Assembly: GCF_025273675.1 (NCBI RefSeq)
Contig: NZ_CP045809.1
Coordinates: forward strand, 4,898,001 to 4,962,000
DNA length: 64,000 nucleotides
Source of the DNA: Gordonia pseudamarae
Lineage (GTDB): Bacteria > Actinomycetota > Actinomycetes > Mycobacteriales > Mycobacteriaceae
Direction of reading: 5' to 3'
Part shown: in pieces, positions 16,372 through 25,090 of the stretch
How positions within the stretch are numbered: the stretch's first letter is position 1
How the letters are laid out: each line of letters opens with the position of its first letter
Position numbers and translations under genes: made by a program
The notes under the pieces: generated by a model
Database searches by the model: none
What the model was told of the DNA's origin: nothing
Seen by the model: the letters and a program-made list of their open reading frames with translations, nothing else

Positions 16372-17556
16372 TCAGATCATCACCTGCAGCGGTCCGGGCG
16401 GGACGACGATCCCGAGAGATGCCATCGCGGCCGCGTGGTAGGTCGTGCTCGATACGTGGATCGCGTGGTGCAGACCGGCGTGCGCGTCACGCCAGAAGCG
16501 TTGCAGCGGATTGTCCATGCGCAGTGCGTTGCCACCGGACCGGTCGAAGACCTCGTCCGCGGCGCGAACCGCCCGCCACGCCGAGCGCACCTGGTTGCGG
16601 CGTGATGTCGCCCGCGTCTCGAAGTCGATCTCCTTGCCGGCGTCGACGAGGTCGTAGATACGGCTCACGTTGGACAGCAATTGTGCCCGTGCGGCATCGA
16701 TCTCGGCGGCCGCTTCGCCGAGCGCGTGCAATACGTAAGGATCGTCCTTGATCGCGGTACCGTTGGCACCCACCCGGCTGCGCTGATACTTGATGCCCTC
16801 GGCCAGCACGCCCTCGCAGATACCGATGGTGGCCGAGGTGATGCCCAGCGGGAACATCGTCGACCACGGCATCTTGTACAGGGTTTCGGTGACACCGTAC
16901 TCGCGAGCAGCGGTGCCGTCGATGACCTCGGCCGAACGCATCACGCGATAATCCGGAATGAAGGCGTCCTTGACGATGATGTCCTTGCTGCCGGTGCCGC
17001 GCAGCCCGACGACGTCCCAGGAGTCCTGAACGATCTCATAGTCCTTGCGCGGCAGGATGACATGCAGTCCCTGAGGCGGCATCAGCGGCTTGCCGTCGGC
17101 GCCACCGATCATGGCGCCCAGAAAGATCCAGTCGCAGTGGTCGGTGCCCGAGGAGAACTGCCAGCGGCCGTTCATCACGAAGCCGCCCTCGGTGGGTACC
17201 GCGATGCCGCCGGGCATGTACGGCGAGGCCTGCCAGGTATCGGAGTTGTCCCCGAGAATCTCCTCCTGCACCTTGGGATCGGCGAATGCCAACTGCCACG
17301 GGTGAACTCCGACGATGCCGCCGATCCATCCGGCCGAGCCGTACAGACTCGCGGTGCGCATGACGGTCTCCGCGAACTCACGCGGGTGCGCCTCGAAGCC
17401 GTCGTACTTCTTGCGCTGCAGCAGCCGGATGATGCCGGTGTGCTTGAGGCTCTTGGCCATGCCGTCGGGCAGGCGGCCGAGCTTGTCACCCTCGTCGGCG
17501 CCCGCTCGCAGTTCGTCGGCGATCGCCTCGATGTTGTCTAGAACCTGGTAGGACAT
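16372..17556 (-). CDS. hsaA: HsaA-type flavin-dependent 3-HSA hydroxylase, oxygenase subunit
   Basis: The 394-residue protein has the acyl-CoA dehydrogenase fold used by reduced-flavin monooxygenases. Segments GSAGWIGGIVGVHPWQLA, SSGTDHCDWIF, VVGLRGTGSKD, KMPWSTM and QRFWRDAHAG line up with mycobacterial HsaA as I recall it. HsaA hydroxylates 3-HSA to the catechol 3,4-DHSA using FMNH2 from HsaB. The start is ATG 17556, downstream of kshA and upstream of hsaC in one run of genes. The reductase partner is probably the hsaB-like gene at 5232. Confidence 0.92.
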   Translation of the reverse strand: MSYQVLDNIEAIADELRAGADEGDKLGRLPDGMAKSLKHTGIIRLLQRKKYDGFEAHPREFAETVMRTASLYGSAGWIGGIVGVHPWQLAFADPKVQEEILGDNSDTWQASPYMPGGIAVPTEGGFVMNGRWQFSSGTDHCDWIFLGAMIGGADGKPLMPPQGLHVILPRKDYEIVQDSWDVVGLRGTGSKDIIVKDAFIPDYRVMRSAEVIDGTAAREYGVTETLYKMPWSTMFPLGITSATIGICEGVLAEGIKYQRSRVGANGTAIKDDPYVLHALGEAAAEIDAARAQLLSNVSRIYDLVDAGKEIDFETRATSRRNQVRSAWRAVRAADEVFDRSGGNALRMDNPLQRFWRDAHAGLHHAIHVSSTTYHAAAMASLGIVVPPGPLQVMI

Positions 17557-17613
17557 GTTCTTCTCCTGATGTATCGGCAGGGCTTGGGTGGGCTGGATGG
17601 CAGTGGGAGCCTG

Positions 17614-18807
17614 TCAGCCCGCAGATACGGCGTCTTGTGCGTGGGTGAGGTTGGGCGCGAACGCAGTACGTCCGGCGGCGAGGTTCTCGTCGACCTCGGC
17701 CTGCCAGTTCTTCAGTGCGCGTTCGGTGTCGATCTCGAACTCGAACCGGTTCACCATCTCCGGTTCGATGTCGTCGACATCGACGTAGAACTGTTCGTAC
17801 CAGCGGCGGAGCTGATAGACGGGTCCGTCTTCCTCGGACAGCAGCGGGTTGTCAATGCGCGACTTGTTCTTCCAGATCGCGACATCCTGCTCGAAGCCGA
17901 TGGATATCCCCTTCGCGACGGCCTGGGCGATCTGTTCGGCCGCGGCGTCGTCCATGCCGGCGGGCTTCTCCACCATCACCCCGTACTGCAGCCGGAACGA
18001 CGTAGGCGTCACCGGATAGTGGCAGTTGATCAGGTAGATATTGGGTTCACCCTCCCCGGTCCGACCCGCACTCCACAATTTGTCGATCATGTAGGACGGG
18101 CCGAAATAGGTTGCATGAGACTGATTCTCGGAGCTGTAGTTGGTGCTCTGACTCACCCCGGCAGCATCCGCGCGCGGACGTGAACGCATCATCTGCGTCG
18201 CTGTGTGGCCCTCGAAGATGTTCACGAAGTAGGTCGGCATGCCGTAGTGCACGTAAAAGAAGTGCGCCATATCGACCACGTTGTCGACGATCTCGCGGCA
18301 ATGCGAGCCCTCGACGTCGACGTAGTTCCACACCCAGTCGGTCCAGCCGGCATCGCCGTAGATCGGGATCTCCGGGATCGTCAACTCCTCCAGGGGTTTA
18401 CCGCCCTCCGGGTCGTTCCAGACGAACAACTGTCCACTGACCTCCATCGAGGGCCACGCACGCGTCCGGGCCAGTGGCGGAACACGGCGTGCGTAGGGGA
18501 TCCCCGAGCACTTTCCGTCGCCTCGCCAGCGCCAGTCGTGGAACGGGCATGCGATCGAATTGCCTTTGACGCTGCCGTGCGCGAGATTACCGCCCATATG
18601 CGGGCAGTAGCCGTTGAGGATGTTCACCTTGCCGTCCTCGCCCGCGAAGACCACGAGGTCGGTGCCGAAGGCCTGAACCTGATGTGGCTGACCATCATTG
18701 AAATCGCGGACCAGTCCGAGGCAGTGCCACCCGCGGGCGAATCGCTCCGGGGGGACACCGGTGTCGATGATCCGCACCTTGGCTTCGGTGTCAGACGTGG
18801 AACTCAT
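17614..18807 (-). CDS. kshA: 3-ketosteroid 9alpha-hydroxylase, Rieske oxygenase component KshA
   Basis: The 397-residue Rieske oxygenase has cluster ligands Cys68, His70, Cys87 and His90 (CPH, then CPFH). The mononuclear iron site is His182 and His187 in DMAHFFYVHYGMP with Asp308 in GFEQD, plus the bridging Asp179. PYARRVPPLARTRAW and LLSEEDGPVYQLRRWY are typical of KshA. With KshB it hydroxylates C9 of AD or ADD; together with Delta1-dehydrogenation this opens ring B. It heads the unit kshA-hsaA-hsaC-BVMO-esterase, and a strong palindrome lies 94 bp upstream. Confidence 0.95.
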   Translation of the reverse strand: MSSTSDTEAKVRIIDTGVPPERFARGWHCLGLVRDFNDGQPHQVQAFGTDLVVFAGEDGKVNILNGYCPHMGGNLAHGSVKGNSIACPFHDWRWRGDGKCSGIPYARRVPPLARTRAWPSMEVSGQLFVWNDPEGGKPLEELTIPEIPIYGDAGWTDWVWNYVDVEGSHCREIVDNVVDMAHFFYVHYGMPTYFVNIFEGHTATQMMRSRPRADAAGVSQSTNYSSENQSHATYFGPSYMIDKLWSAGRTGEGEPNIYLINCHYPVTPTSFRLQYGVMVEKPAGMDDAAAEQIAQAVAKGISIGFEQDVAIWKNKSRIDNPLLSEEDGPVYQLRRWYEQFYVDVDDIEPEMVNRFEFEIDTERALKNWQAEVDENLAAGRTAFAPNLTHAQDAVSAG

Positions 18808-18900
18808 TGTGCCTCCCTGATCGGATTGTCACGGCAGACCTACCTCACTCGTGGGCCGTGTGATCAGCTTGGCAATTCGACCGACTCCTGTGATGCAGGT

Positions 18901-18917
18901 CTCCCACACAATGGGAG
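18901..18917. promoter_or_regulatory. Recurring palindrome CTCCCA-CACAA-TGGGAG upstream of kshA
   Basis: The two 6-bp arms are perfect complements with a 5-bp spacer. The site lies 94 bp before the kshA start, in the 123-bp gap after the kshB stop. Confidence 0.65.
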
Positions 18918-18930
18918 GCCAATTGGAGGA

Positions 18931-20025
18931 TCAGTACTCGATGTCGATCTCGCCGGAGACCGGCTCGGCCTGACAGGCCAGGATGTAGCCTTCGGCGATG
19001 TCGTCATCGGTGAGAACCTCGTTGCGCGCCATGCGCACCTCGCCCGACTTCAGCGTGCAGACGCACGCACTGCACGCGCCTTCGCGGCACGAGAACGGCG
19101 CGTCGAGGCCATCCTCGAGGAGGGCGTCGAGGAGCTTGCGGTCGCGCTTCCAGGCCACCGTCCGGCTCTCCCCGTCCAACTCGACCGTCACTTCCACCGA
19201 ATCGGTGTCCGCGTCATCGCCCGCGGTCGCGGGCGTGTCAGGCAATGCGAACGGGTCACCGCTCAGCGAGAGAAAGCGTTCGGAGTGGATGCGTTCGGTC
19301 GGGACGCCGAGACTGCGGCACACGCCGGTCACCAGGTCCATCAGCGGTTCCGGACCGCAGACGAAGACCGCCCGGTCGGCGATCGGCCCGGCCAGCGCGG
19401 TGAGATGTCCCGGTGTCAGATACCCCTGCACGGATTCGAGGACATGGACCACGGTGAGCCGATCGGGGAACTCCTCGGTCATGCGGCGAAGCCGCTCACC
19501 GAAGATGATCGAGCGCTCGTCGCGGTTCGCGTAGATCAGTAGCACGTTGCCTGTGCCGCCGTACAGGATGGACTTGGCAATCGACATCACCGGCGTGATA
19601 CCGCTGCCACCGGCCACCAGAACCACCGACTCGTCCAGTGATGCGGGGGTGAACACCCCGGTCGGTGGCAGCACCTGGAGACGATCACCTGGCGCCACCT
19701 CGTCGCAGATCCAATTCGAACCCGTCCCGCCCTGCACCCGCTTCACCGTGAACGTGAGATCGTCGACGCCCTCGGTGTGCGGTGAACTCGACAGCGAATA
19801 GCAGCGGGCGGTCCCCCGCCCGCGGTCGGGAACACGGATCGTGATGAACTGCCCTGCGCGGTAAGTGAACCGGCCGGCATCCTCGGGCTCGGGACGGACC
19901 ACGAACGAACGCGCATCAGAGGCCTCATCCACGATGGCCGCGACGGTAACGGTCCGGACTCCGGGCGCGAGGGGCTCGGAGGGCGCGTCGGCCCCGACAC
20001 TCGCTGTAAGCGTTTGACTGGTCAT
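18931..20025 (-). CDS. kshB: 3-ketosteroid 9alpha-hydroxylase reductase KshB
   Basis: The 364-residue protein has three parts: an FAD domain (ARCYSLSSSP, then FTVKR), an NAD domain (GGSGITPVMSI and FVCGPEP) and a C-terminal plant-type 2Fe-2S domain (FSCREGACSACVC with a later CQ). It moves electrons from NADH to KshA. ATG 20025 has a GAGGAG site at a good distance; a GTG at 20028 is a possible alternative. The gene precedes kshA on the same strand but a 123-bp gap with its own palindrome separates them, so they may have separate promoters. Confidence 0.93.
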   Translation of the reverse strand: MTSQTLTASVGADAPSEPLAPGVRTVTVAAIVDEASDARSFVVRPEPEDAGRFTYRAGQFITIRVPDRGRGTARCYSLSSSPHTEGVDDLTFTVKRVQGGTGSNWICDEVAPGDRLQVLPPTGVFTPASLDESVVLVAGGSGITPVMSIAKSILYGGTGNVLLIYANRDERSIIFGERLRRMTEEFPDRLTVVHVLESVQGYLTPGHLTALAGPIADRAVFVCGPEPLMDLVTGVCRSLGVPTERIHSERFLSLSGDPFALPDTPATAGDDADTDSVEVTVELDGESRTVAWKRDRKLLDALLEDGLDAPFSCREGACSACVCTLKSGEVRMARNEVLTDDDIAEGYILACQAEPVSGEIDIEY

Positions 20026-20072
20026 CACATCTCCTCGTGACGCATCCGAACGAAGACACTTCTCGATTGAGG

Positions 20073-20088
20073 GTCCACTCAGAGGCCC
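20073..20088. promoter_or_regulatory. Weak proximal copy of the recurring palindrome before kshB
   Basis: GTCCA-CTCAG-AGGCCC keeps the CTCAG core and part of each arm. It is 48 bp before the kshB start, with a stronger copy further upstream. Confidence 0.3.
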
Positions 20089-20140
20089 GATCGTGGGCAG
20101 TCCGAAGGTAGGTGGCCTCGAGCAGCGGTGGAGACGGGTG

Positions 20141-20156
20141 TCTCGCTGAACGGGAG
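20141..20156. promoter_or_regulatory. Recurring palindrome TCTCG-CTGAA-CGGGAG between kshB and the IclR gene
   Basis: The right arm is intact and the left arm degenerate, with the 5-bp spacer kept. It lies 116 bp before kshB and 133 bp before the divergent IclR gene, so it could control either or both. Confidence 0.5.
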
Positions 20157-20288
20157 GCCAGAATATTCAAGACCGCGGCGGGGGTGTGTTCTCATGGCTG
20201 TGGATTCAGGACCGGGTTTGGTACCGTCGCCGCGCGCGGGTAACGTGACACACATCATAGCGTTGTTGAAGGTTGCTCGGGAGGTTCG

Positions 20289-21086
20289 GTGAGAAGGTCG
20301 CGCACCGACGGGGTTCCGGTATCAGTCGTCGACCGGGTATCGCTCGTGCTCGACACCTTCAACGGGGCCGGGCCGCTCACGCTGGCGCAGGTGACGGCCC
20401 GTACCGGGCTTCCGCGATCGTCTGTTCACCGCCTCCTCGACCAACTCGCGAACGCGGGCTGGCTCGCCCGCGCCGATCAGACCTACGAATACGGTGTCAA
20501 GGCTTACGAGGCCGGGCAGGCAGCCCTCAATCAGAATCGGCTTCTGCACGGAGCCATTCCGACGATGCGTGCCTTTGCCCAACGAACCGGTTTTACGGTC
20601 CAGGTGGGCGTCGTAGATCACGGCGACACCGTCTACCTGGCGAAGGTTAACGGTCGGATATCCGGCCCCACACCCACGCGCGTCGGCCTGAGAGTGCCGG
20701 CCCACCTCACCGCGACAGGCAAGGCCATCCTCGCCAACTCGGCACCCTCGATCGAGGAGATCGATCTGTCCGAACTGAGGCGAACCGACACCGGGGCCCT
20801 CGTTGCGCGGACATCGCTCAGCATCACCTCAGTCGATCGACTTCGCGCCGACCTGCAACTGACACTCGATCGGGGTGCCGCCTTCGATCGCGGAGAACTC
20901 TTCCCAGGCATCGCCTGCGTCGCGACCTCGATCGGTCCGCCCGACCACCATTACGGAAACACCGCGGCGGTCGCCGTGTGCGCACCCGTCAGCTCGATGG
21001 ATCTGCGGCAGATGGTGGGTCCGGTTCGGGTCGCAGCGCGCGAGATCTGGGATCGCTGCGTCTCGGCGGACCTCGCCAAGCACTGA
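20289..21086 (+). CDS. IclR family transcriptional regulator (first)
   Basis: The 265-residue protein has an N-terminal winged helix (LTLAQVTARTGLPRSSVHRL) and an IclR effector domain with DTVYLAKV, PAHLTATGKAIL and a final VAAREIW helix. GTG 20289 is preceded by GGGAGG. It is divergent from kshB and sits in the middle of the steroid genes, so it is the leading candidate to bind the recurring 17-bp palindrome. That link is inference. Its likely ligand would be a steroid or ring-cleavage intermediate. Confidence 0.9.
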   Translation: MRRSRTDGVPVSVVDRVSLVLDTFNGAGPLTLAQVTARTGLPRSSVHRLLDQLANAGWLARADQTYEYGVKAYEAGQAALNQNRLLHGAIPTMRAFAQRTGFTVQVGVVDHGDTVYLAKVNGRISGPTPTRVGLRVPAHLTATGKAILANSAPSIEEIDLSELRRTDTGALVARTSLSITSVDRLRADLQLTLDRGAAFDRGELFPGIACVATSIGPPDHHYGNTAAVAVCAPVSSMDLRQMVGPVRVAAREIWDRCVSADLAKH

Positions 21087-21104
21087 GGATTCGTCATCGG
21101 CACC

Positions 21105-21120
21105 GTCCGCACAATGGGAA
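21105..21120. promoter_or_regulatory. Recurring palindrome GTCCG-CACAA-TGGGAA before an SDR gene
   Basis: The right arm and spacer match the kshA site; the left arm is partly degenerate. It lies 105 bp before the SDR start at 21225. Confidence 0.5.
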
Positions 21121-21224
21121 TCGAGCCGGATTCACACCCCTCCTGTCGGTGATGATCGACGGGCATCGACGACCAGCCGGATGTGGGCGGGTCGTCACGC
21201 CGACCGAACTGAAGGGAAGTCAAC

Positions 21225-22019
21225 GTGGACAACAGATTCGAAAACCGTAGGGTGATCATCACCGGAGCGGGGTCGGGAATCGGTCAGGCCACCTCGCTGC
21301 GTCTGGTCGCCGAGGGCGCGGCTGTGGTCGCATGCGACGTGCACCAAGAGGGTCTCGACCGCACCGCCGAACGCGCGCGGACCACCGGACCCGGCAGCCT
21401 GTCGACGCATGTCGTGGACGTCTCCGACGAATCGTCGGTAACCGAATGCGTCGGTGCGGCGACCGAAGAACTGGGTGGCATAGACATTCTGGTGAATGCC
21501 GCGGGCATCCTCCGAAGTGCGCACACCCATGAACTCTCGCTCAAGGAATGGAACCGCATCATCGGTGTCAACCTCACCGGCACGTTCCTGATGATCCGCG
21601 ATGCGATTCCGGCGTTGAAGGTGTCCGGCCGCGGTGTCATCGTCAACTTCAGTTCCACGTCGGCGACGTTCGCGCACCCGTACATGGCCGCGTATGCGGC
21701 GAGCAAGGGTGGGATATGGTCGCTGACCCACACCGTCGCCGCGGAGTACGCCAAGGACGGTATCCGTGCCGTATCGGTTGCGCCCGGGAGCATCTCGTCC
21801 GGGATGACCGCGGCGCCCGGACTTCCCTCCGACGCCGACCTCAGCCACTACGCGCGGGTACAGCCGGTGATCGAGGCGTTGCCCTCCGACGCCGACCTCT
21901 CGATCCCCGGGATGGCCGGGCCCGAGGCGGTGGCCGGAGTCATCGCCATGCTCGCCTCCGATGACGGCGCATTCATCACCGGAACCGAGATCCGGATCGA
22001 CGGCGGCGCGCACATGTGA
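21225..22019 (+). CDS. SDR family oxidoreductase
   Basis: The 264-residue classical SDR has GAGSGIG, the YAASK active-site segment and a C-terminal TEIRIDGG. GTG 21225 is preceded by GAAGGGAAG. It is a single gene after the IclR regulator and convergent with kstD. Such SDRs often oxidise the 17beta- or 3-hydroxyl group of steroids, but the substrate is not determined. Confidence 0.88.
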   Translation: MDNRFENRRVIITGAGSGIGQATSLRLVAEGAAVVACDVHQEGLDRTAERARTTGPGSLSTHVVDVSDESSVTECVGAATEELGGIDILVNAAGILRSAHTHELSLKEWNRIIGVNLTGTFLMIRDAIPALKVSGRGVIVNFSSTSATFAHPYMAAYAASKGGIWSLTHTVAAEYAKDGIRAVSVAPGSISSGMTAAPGLPSDADLSHYARVQPVIEALPSDADLSIPGMAGPEAVAGVIAMLASDDGAFITGTEIRIDGGAHM

Positions 22020-22027
22020 GATCTGCC

Positions 22028-22096
22028 GTCCCTCCACCGATCGCCTCGGTCGATGGAGGGACAGGCCGCGGTGGGCTTACCCCTACCACCGCGGCC
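22028..22096. terminator. Two adjacent hairpins between convergent genes
   Basis: GTCCCTCCA (22028-22036) pairs with TGGAGGGAC (22054-22062), with further pairing inside the loop. GGCCGCGGTGG (22064-22074) pairs with CCACCGCGGCC (22086-22096). Both lie in the 98-bp gap between the SDR and kstD stops. No T-tract is evident, so termination in both directions is inferred. Confidence 0.6.
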
Positions 22097-22117
22097 CGCC
22101 GGTCTGGTGTTTCTCGC

Positions 22118-23677
22118 TCAGGCGAGAACCTTTGCCGCCGAGGGCATGCGCGCGATCATGTCGGTCACGGCCCGATAGGCCATCACCATCCCGGAACCGA
22201 GCGGGGTACCCGGTCCCGGATAGGCACTGCCCGAGATCGACGCCGACGAGTTGCCCGCGGCGTACAACCCGTCAATCGAGCGGCCGCCGACACCCTGGAC
22301 CGCACCGTTACGGTCGATCACCGCGCCGCCCTTCGTCCCGAGGTCGCCAAGGACCAGGCGAACCGCATGGAGTCGCTTGCCGCCGATGGGGAGCAGACAG
22401 TCGGCCGCCACCGTGCCGCCCACGAAGAACCGCCCGTATGGATCCTCGCCGCGCGCGAAGTCGTCGTCGTGACCCTGTCGCGCGAATCCGTTGAAACGGT
22501 CGATGGTCGCAGTGAGTCGTTCGCCGTCGACGCCGATGCTCTCGGCCAGTTCGGCGGCGCTGTCCGCGGTATGCCATAGACCGGCCGCCGTCATCTCACC
22601 GATAATCGGTGCGGGAGAGGCGATCGCCGGCATCTGATCGCCGGCGGTGTCGTCGAAGACGAACCAGAACTCGGTACCCGGTTCTGAAAGCATCCTTTCA
22701 CGCATCGCGCGACCCATCTGATCATAGGGAAGCAGTTCGTTGGCGAAGCGCTGCCCGCTTCCGTCCACGACGATGCCCGCTCGCAGTCCGAGGGTGAAGA
22801 CGGCCCGACCGTTGGGGAACAGGGTCGCGGGAGCCCACCAGCACTGATCGAGCAGGTCGAGTTTCGCTCCCGCTTCCTGCAACATCCTGACCGCGTCGCC
22901 GGTTCCGGTGTCCGGGCTCGACGACGTCCAGTCTGCCGTGGGCATCTGTGTCCACTCGCGACGCAAGGCCGCATCGGCCTCGTAGCCTCCCGCGGCGACG
23001 AGCACCCCGCCCCTGGCCTCGAGGTTCTGGGGGCCGTCGTCACCGTCCACGATCACTCCGACGACCCGGCCGGCCTCCTGTACGAGGCTCAATGCCCGGG
23101 TACGCAGCCGGAGATCCGCATTCTCGGACTGGTCGAGGGCCAGCACGAGGCGGGCGATCCATGCCTGCCCACCGATCAATACCGACCGGTCGACAGGAAC
23201 GTCGAACTGGTCGGCCGACACCATCGGCCGGATGTCCGACAATCGACTGCCGACTTCCTCGGCCGTGATCTCACGCGCGAAGATGCTGCGGCCGTTGGCA
23301 CTTCGCCCGGGTGCTGCGAAGTAGTCCGGGAACGGCTGGTGCATGAGCGGGATTCCGGCGCTGTTCTCCAGGAAGCCGGCGACCTCGGGGCCGGTCTCCA
23401 GGAAGGCTCGCTGCACATCTTCGGGAGTGCGATCGCCGACCACGGTGTGGAAGTACTCCAGTCCCTTGGCCACCGAGTCGTCGACGCCGTCGCGCGCGAG
23501 GACGTGATTACCCGGGAGCCAGACGCTCCCACCGGAGTACGCCGATGTACCGCCGAAGTACTCGGTCTTCTCGATCACACACGTGGACAGCCCCCGCGTG
23601 GCCGCGGCGACCGCACCTGCCAACGCCGCCCCGCCGGAACCGATCACCACCACGTCATAGCTCTTGTCCCACGCCAT
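22118..23677 (-). CDS. kstD: 3-ketosteroid Delta1-dehydrogenase-like flavoprotein
   Basis: The 519-residue FAD-dependent dehydrogenase has GSGGAALAGAVAA, TSAYSGGSVWLPGNHVL, LVAAGGYE and a C-terminal SAYPGPGTPLGSG. That last segment holds the Tyr and Gly expected in the KstD active site, and another Tyr lies in the FPDYF stretch. KstD introduces the C1-C2 double bond into 3-keto steroids, which with KshAB opens ring B. Delta4-dehydrogenases have the same fold, so the exact position of desaturation is not certain. It is a single gene with a palindrome copy 79 bp upstream. Confidence 0.85.
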   Translation of the reverse strand: MAWDKSYDVVVIGSGGAALAGAVAAATRGLSTCVIEKTEYFGGTSAYSGGSVWLPGNHVLARDGVDDSVAKGLEYFHTVVGDRTPEDVQRAFLETGPEVAGFLENSAGIPLMHQPFPDYFAAPGRSANGRSIFAREITAEEVGSRLSDIRPMVSADQFDVPVDRSVLIGGQAWIARLVLALDQSENADLRLRTRALSLVQEAGRVVGVIVDGDDGPQNLEARGGVLVAAGGYEADAALRREWTQMPTADWTSSSPDTGTGDAVRMLQEAGAKLDLLDQCWWAPATLFPNGRAVFTLGLRAGIVVDGSGQRFANELLPYDQMGRAMRERMLSEPGTEFWFVFDDTAGDQMPAIASPAPIIGEMTAAGLWHTADSAAELAESIGVDGERLTATIDRFNGFARQGHDDDFARGEDPYGRFFVGGTVAADCLLPIGGKRLHAVRLVLGDLGTKGGAVIDRNGAVQGVGGRSIDGLYAAGNSSASISGSAYPGPGTPLGSGMVMAYRAVTDMIARMPSAAKVLA

Positions 23678-23755
23678 CGTGCACCCAACCTTCTATCGCA
23701 TTCACAGTGATGTCGGCGCTGACGCTAATCGCACCAGCACAGCGAGGACGACCCG

Positions 23756-23772
23756 TTCCCGCTCAGCGGTCG
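23756..23772. promoter_or_regulatory. Recurring palindrome TTCCCG-CTCAG-CGGTCG upstream of kstD
   Basis: The left arm and the CTCAG spacer are consensus; the right arm is intact for three bases. It lies 79 bp before the kstD start. Confidence 0.5.
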
Positions 23773-23797
23773 ACTGGGCCCGACGTCCCGGTCGGCC

Positions 23798-24208
23798 TCA
23801 GCTGACCGGACGCTGGACGAACTCGATCAGATAGCCGTCGGGATCGCGCACGACCCCGATCACCAGCCCACCGTGGGCTTCATACGTGGTCGCCGGTTTC
23901 TCGATCACTCCCCCGTGCGAGCGTGCTGACTCCATCACCGCGCGCGCATCGGGGGTGTTCACGACGAACTTCACCAAACCGCCGCGGTGGTCGACGGTGG
24001 TGTTGGCATGTGGCTTGAGAAGTTCCACACCCGCCTGTCCGAGACGCAGGATCACCGCATCGAACTCCGCGGTGAACAGGTCCCTCTCGCGGCCGAATCC
24101 GCATGCGGTGTAGAAGCGGCAGGAGCGATCCAGGTCGGCGACCGTGATCGCACTCAGCGAGAGCCAGGCGTGCCCGACACTCTGTCCGGATCCTTCGTCG
24201 CTGGTCAT
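23798..24208 (-). CDS. VOC (glyoxalase-fold) family protein
   Basis: The 136-residue protein is one vicinal-oxygen-chelate domain: DLDRSCRFYTACGF in the first repeat, and GVVRDPDGYLIEFVQRP at the end with the metal-ligand Glu position. Its start overlaps the SDR stop by ATGA. It could be a small lyase, isomerase or epimerase. Methylmalonyl-CoA epimerase-like or glyoxalase-like activity cannot be distinguished here. Confidence 0.8.
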   Translation of the reverse strand: MTSDEGSGQSVGHAWLSLSAITVADLDRSCRFYTACGFGRERDLFTAEFDAVILRLGQAGVELLKPHANTTVDHRGGLVKFVVNTPDARAVMESARSHGGVIEKPATTYEAHGGLVIGVVRDPDGYLIEFVQRPVS

Positions 24209-24963
24209 CGGGTCTGCGAACCGCCGTTGAAATCAATTGTCTGACCGGTCATCCCGCCGGCCTCATCGGAGGCCAGATAGGCGCAGAAGGCACCTGCCTC
24301 GATCGGGTCCCCGAGTCGTCCGATCGGAATGCTCGCGAGCGCCTTCTCGAGCATCTCGGCGGAATAGATGTGTTCGAGGTTCTTCTGCTGTCCGAGGGCC
24401 ACCACGTTGGCGGTAATGCCGAACTGTCCCGTTTCGGCGGCGAGATGCCGGATGAAGCCCTCGATACCGCTCTTGCCCGTCGCGTACATCGACACCCCGA
24501 TGTTCTGGCCCGTACGCGCCGAGCCCGAAGAGATCTGCACGATCCGACCCCAACCGCGGTCCCGCATGCCGAAAATCACCGCGTAGACACAGTTCATCGC
24601 GCCGTAGATATTGAGGTCGATCGGGCCTCGCCATTGGTCCGGGGTGAGCTCCAGAAATCGCTTGTTGACCCGACTATCGGCGATCCCCGCATTGTTCACG
24701 AGAATGTCGACCGGCCCGCCGAGCTCGGTCTCAGCCGACCGAACTGCCGAGATCGTCGCGTCGAGGTCGGTGACGTCGAAGACGGCCGGTGCCGCGCGAT
24801 TGCCCTCCGCGACGATGCCGGCAGCAACCTTTTCGGCGCGGTCGGCGTGTAGATCGTTGACGATGACGGCGGCGCCCTGCCGGGCCAGCACGGTGGCGAT
24901 CCCGGCCCCCACACTCTGACCCGCCCCGGATACCAAGGCGATTCTTCCTTGCAGACTGAACAT
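24205..24963 (-). CDS. SDR family oxidoreductase
   Basis: The 252-residue SDR has GAGQSVG, NNAGIAD, a serine in QISSGSA and the YATGK active-site segment, ending in TIDFNGGS. It is the first gene of an SDR-VOC pair and is divergent from the enoyl-CoA hydratase operon. The shared 127-bp gap holds a perfect GntR-type palindrome 88 bp before this start, so the pair may belong to that regulon rather than to the 17-bp palindrome regulon. Confidence 0.88.
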   Translation of the reverse strand: MFSLQGRIALVSGAGQSVGAGIATVLARQGAAVIVNDLHADRAEKVAAGIVAEGNRAAPAVFDVTDLDATISAVRSAETELGGPVDILVNNAGIADSRVNKRFLELTPDQWRGPIDLNIYGAMNCVYAVIFGMRDRGWGRIVQISSGSARTGQNIGVSMYATGKSGIEGFIRHLAAETGQFGITANVVALGQQKNLEHIYSAEMLEKALASIPIGRLGDPIEAGAFCAYLASDEAGGMTGQTIDFNGGSQTR

Positions 24964-25050
24964 TTCGAACTCCTCTCGCGGCCACGAGATCCGCGGGCCG
25001 ACGCTGTGTTCTGCCAGTCCACTTCATCCCGGCAGAATCTGTCAATGATT

Positions 25051-25073
25051 TTGGATACACATTTTGTATCCAA
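25051..25073. promoter_or_regulatory. Perfect inverted repeat TTGGATACA-N5-TGTATCCAA, likely GntR operator
   Basis: Two 9-bp arms flank a 5-bp spacer in the divergent promoter between the SDR (24963) and the enoyl-CoA hydratase (25091). The TGTATCCAA half-site is of the kind bound by FadR-type GntR proteins. A GntR gene is the fifth gene of the rightward operon, so autoregulation of that operon is likely. Confidence 0.7.
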
Positions 25074-25090
25074 TCGGCTACTGTGTCGAC

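Noticed and set aside
20085..20098. GCCC-GATCGT-GGGC near kshB as another copy of the recurring palindrome
   Set aside because: The distance between the CCC and GGG blocks is 6 bp, where true copies have 7 bp, so it does not fit the pattern.
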